Source: Verrucomicrobiota bacterium (GTDB lineage: Bacteria > Verrucomicrobiota > Lentisphaeria > Oligosphaerales > Oligosphaeraceae). From it: 7,941 bases of DNA. Position numbers and translations under genes: made by a program. The notes under the pieces were generated by a model. The model made no database searches, was not told the DNA's origin, and worked only from the letters and a program-made list of their open reading frames with translations. Below are positions 7,575-7,941 of this stretch, one piece after another. Location of the stretch: positions 1 to 7,941 of the forward strand of contig JAKLHU010000080.1 in NCBI GenBank assembly GCA_022709995.1. The letters run 5' to 3'. The first letter of the stretch is position 1; every line of letters starts with the position of its first letter.

Positions 7575-7611
7575 CGAGCCCCGGACGGCCGGGTGGCACG
7601 TCCGGGGCTCG
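7575..7611 (-). terminator. Perfect 13-bp inverted repeat downstream of the hydrogenase gene
   Basis: The arms 7575-7587 and 7599-7611 are exact reverse complements, with an 11-nt loop. The stem is GC-rich and lies 27 nt past the stop codon of the hydrogenase fragment, so it is placed to end that transcript or protect its 3' end. No T-run follows immediately on either strand, so it is not a textbook intrinsic terminator. Confidence 0.6.
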
Positions 7612-7638
7612 TGGTCAACGGGTCAAACCGGGGCGGAT

Positions 7639-7941
7639 TCAGCCCAGGCGCTTCAGGACTTCCGCCTTCAGTGTCTCGAACGTGCATTTCTCCAGGATGT
7701 CGCCGTCAAGGTTGACGGTCGGGCCGCGGTCACAGCGTTCGTGGCAGAAGGTGGCCTTGACCAGAACCTGGTCTTCCAGCTTGCTGGCCTTCAGAAAGGC
7801 CGTCAGCTTCTGCAACAGTTCCTGGGAGCCGCGTTTGAAGCAGCTGGTGCCGACGCAGATCGTCACCGGCAGACGTGCAGCCGCCGGCGCGGCGCCGACG
7901 ACCACGTCCTCGTCCTGGATGCGCTTGCGGCTGTGATAGTG
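7639..7941 (-). CDS. C-terminal end of a probable [FeFe]-hydrogenase with thioredoxin-like [2Fe-2S] domain (N-terminus off window)
   Basis: The frame is open to the right edge, giving the last 100 residues of a longer protein. Residues 26-100 of the fragment form a NuoE-like thioredoxin-fold ferredoxin domain. C29-x4-C34 (in CVGTSC) and C66-x3-C70 (in FCHERC) are the expected four ligands of one [2Fe-2S] cluster, followed by DRGPTVNLDG. The preceding HYHSRKRI resembles the tail of the small-subunit domain of [FeFe]-hydrogenases, where a HTHY-type ending is typical, and is joined by an Ala/Pro linker (16-25). I infer a HydA-type catalytic subunit that carries this domain at its C-terminus to pass electrons to a partner. 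An in-frame GTG at 7905 could start an 88-residue standalone ferredoxin, but it has no clear ribosome binding site and the frame continues upstream. The H-cluster domain lies outside the window, so the enzyme class remains unproven. Confidence 0.75.
   Translation of the reverse strand, partial: HYHSRKRIQDEDVVVGAAPAAARLPVTICVGTSCFKRGSQELLQKLTAFLKASKLEDQVLVKATFCHERCDRGPTVNLDGDILEKCTFETLKAEVLKRLG

Noticed and set aside
7469..7687. 72-codon minus-strand open frame across the def upstream gap
   Set aside because: It overlaps the hydrogenase 3' end, the hairpin and the candidate promoter. It has an unlikely composition and no family resemblance.

Overview
The window is GC-rich bacterial chromosome, and every supported gene lies on the minus strand, so it is transcribed from high to low coordinates. 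In that order it holds: the 3' end of a probable [FeFe]-hydrogenase gene with a C-terminal thioredoxin-like [2Fe-2S] domain; a 3' hairpin and an AT-richer leader; def (peptide deformylase); two unrecognised membrane-protein genes; ileS (isoleucyl-tRNA synthetase); and a long gene for a zinc-ribbon, coiled-coil, membrane-anchored protein that runs off the left edge.

Spacing from def to the last gene is short: 11 nt from the def stop to the chosen ATG of the next gene, then 33, 104 and 35 nt. No convincing terminator lies between them, so they may form one transcript starting in the 212-nt gap upstream of def. Two members serve core protein synthesis: IleRS charges tRNA-Ile, and deformylase removes formyl groups from new N-termini. 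The other three are envelope proteins that I cannot assign to a function. The hydrogenase fragment is separated from them by a perfect 13-bp inverted repeat and is probably a separate unit.

Organism: the hydrogenase-type [2Fe-2S] domain points to an anaerobe. The IleRS resembles the eukaryote-like (type 2) form. The high GC content, the Ala/Pro-rich coiled-coil protein with an N-terminal CPxC zinc ribbon, and the mixture of families would suit a member of the PVC group such as an anaerobic Lentisphaerae or Kiritimatiellae lineage. This is an inference without a marker gene, and I hold it weakly.

I see no rRNA, tRNA, CRISPR array, insertion sequence or phage gene. The long plus-strand open frames opposite ileS and opposite the coiled-coil gene are shadows of GC-rich coding sequence. 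The parts most worth a second look are the two unknown membrane genes between def and ileS and the coiled-coil protein. I found no clear evidence of a new defence or mobile system.
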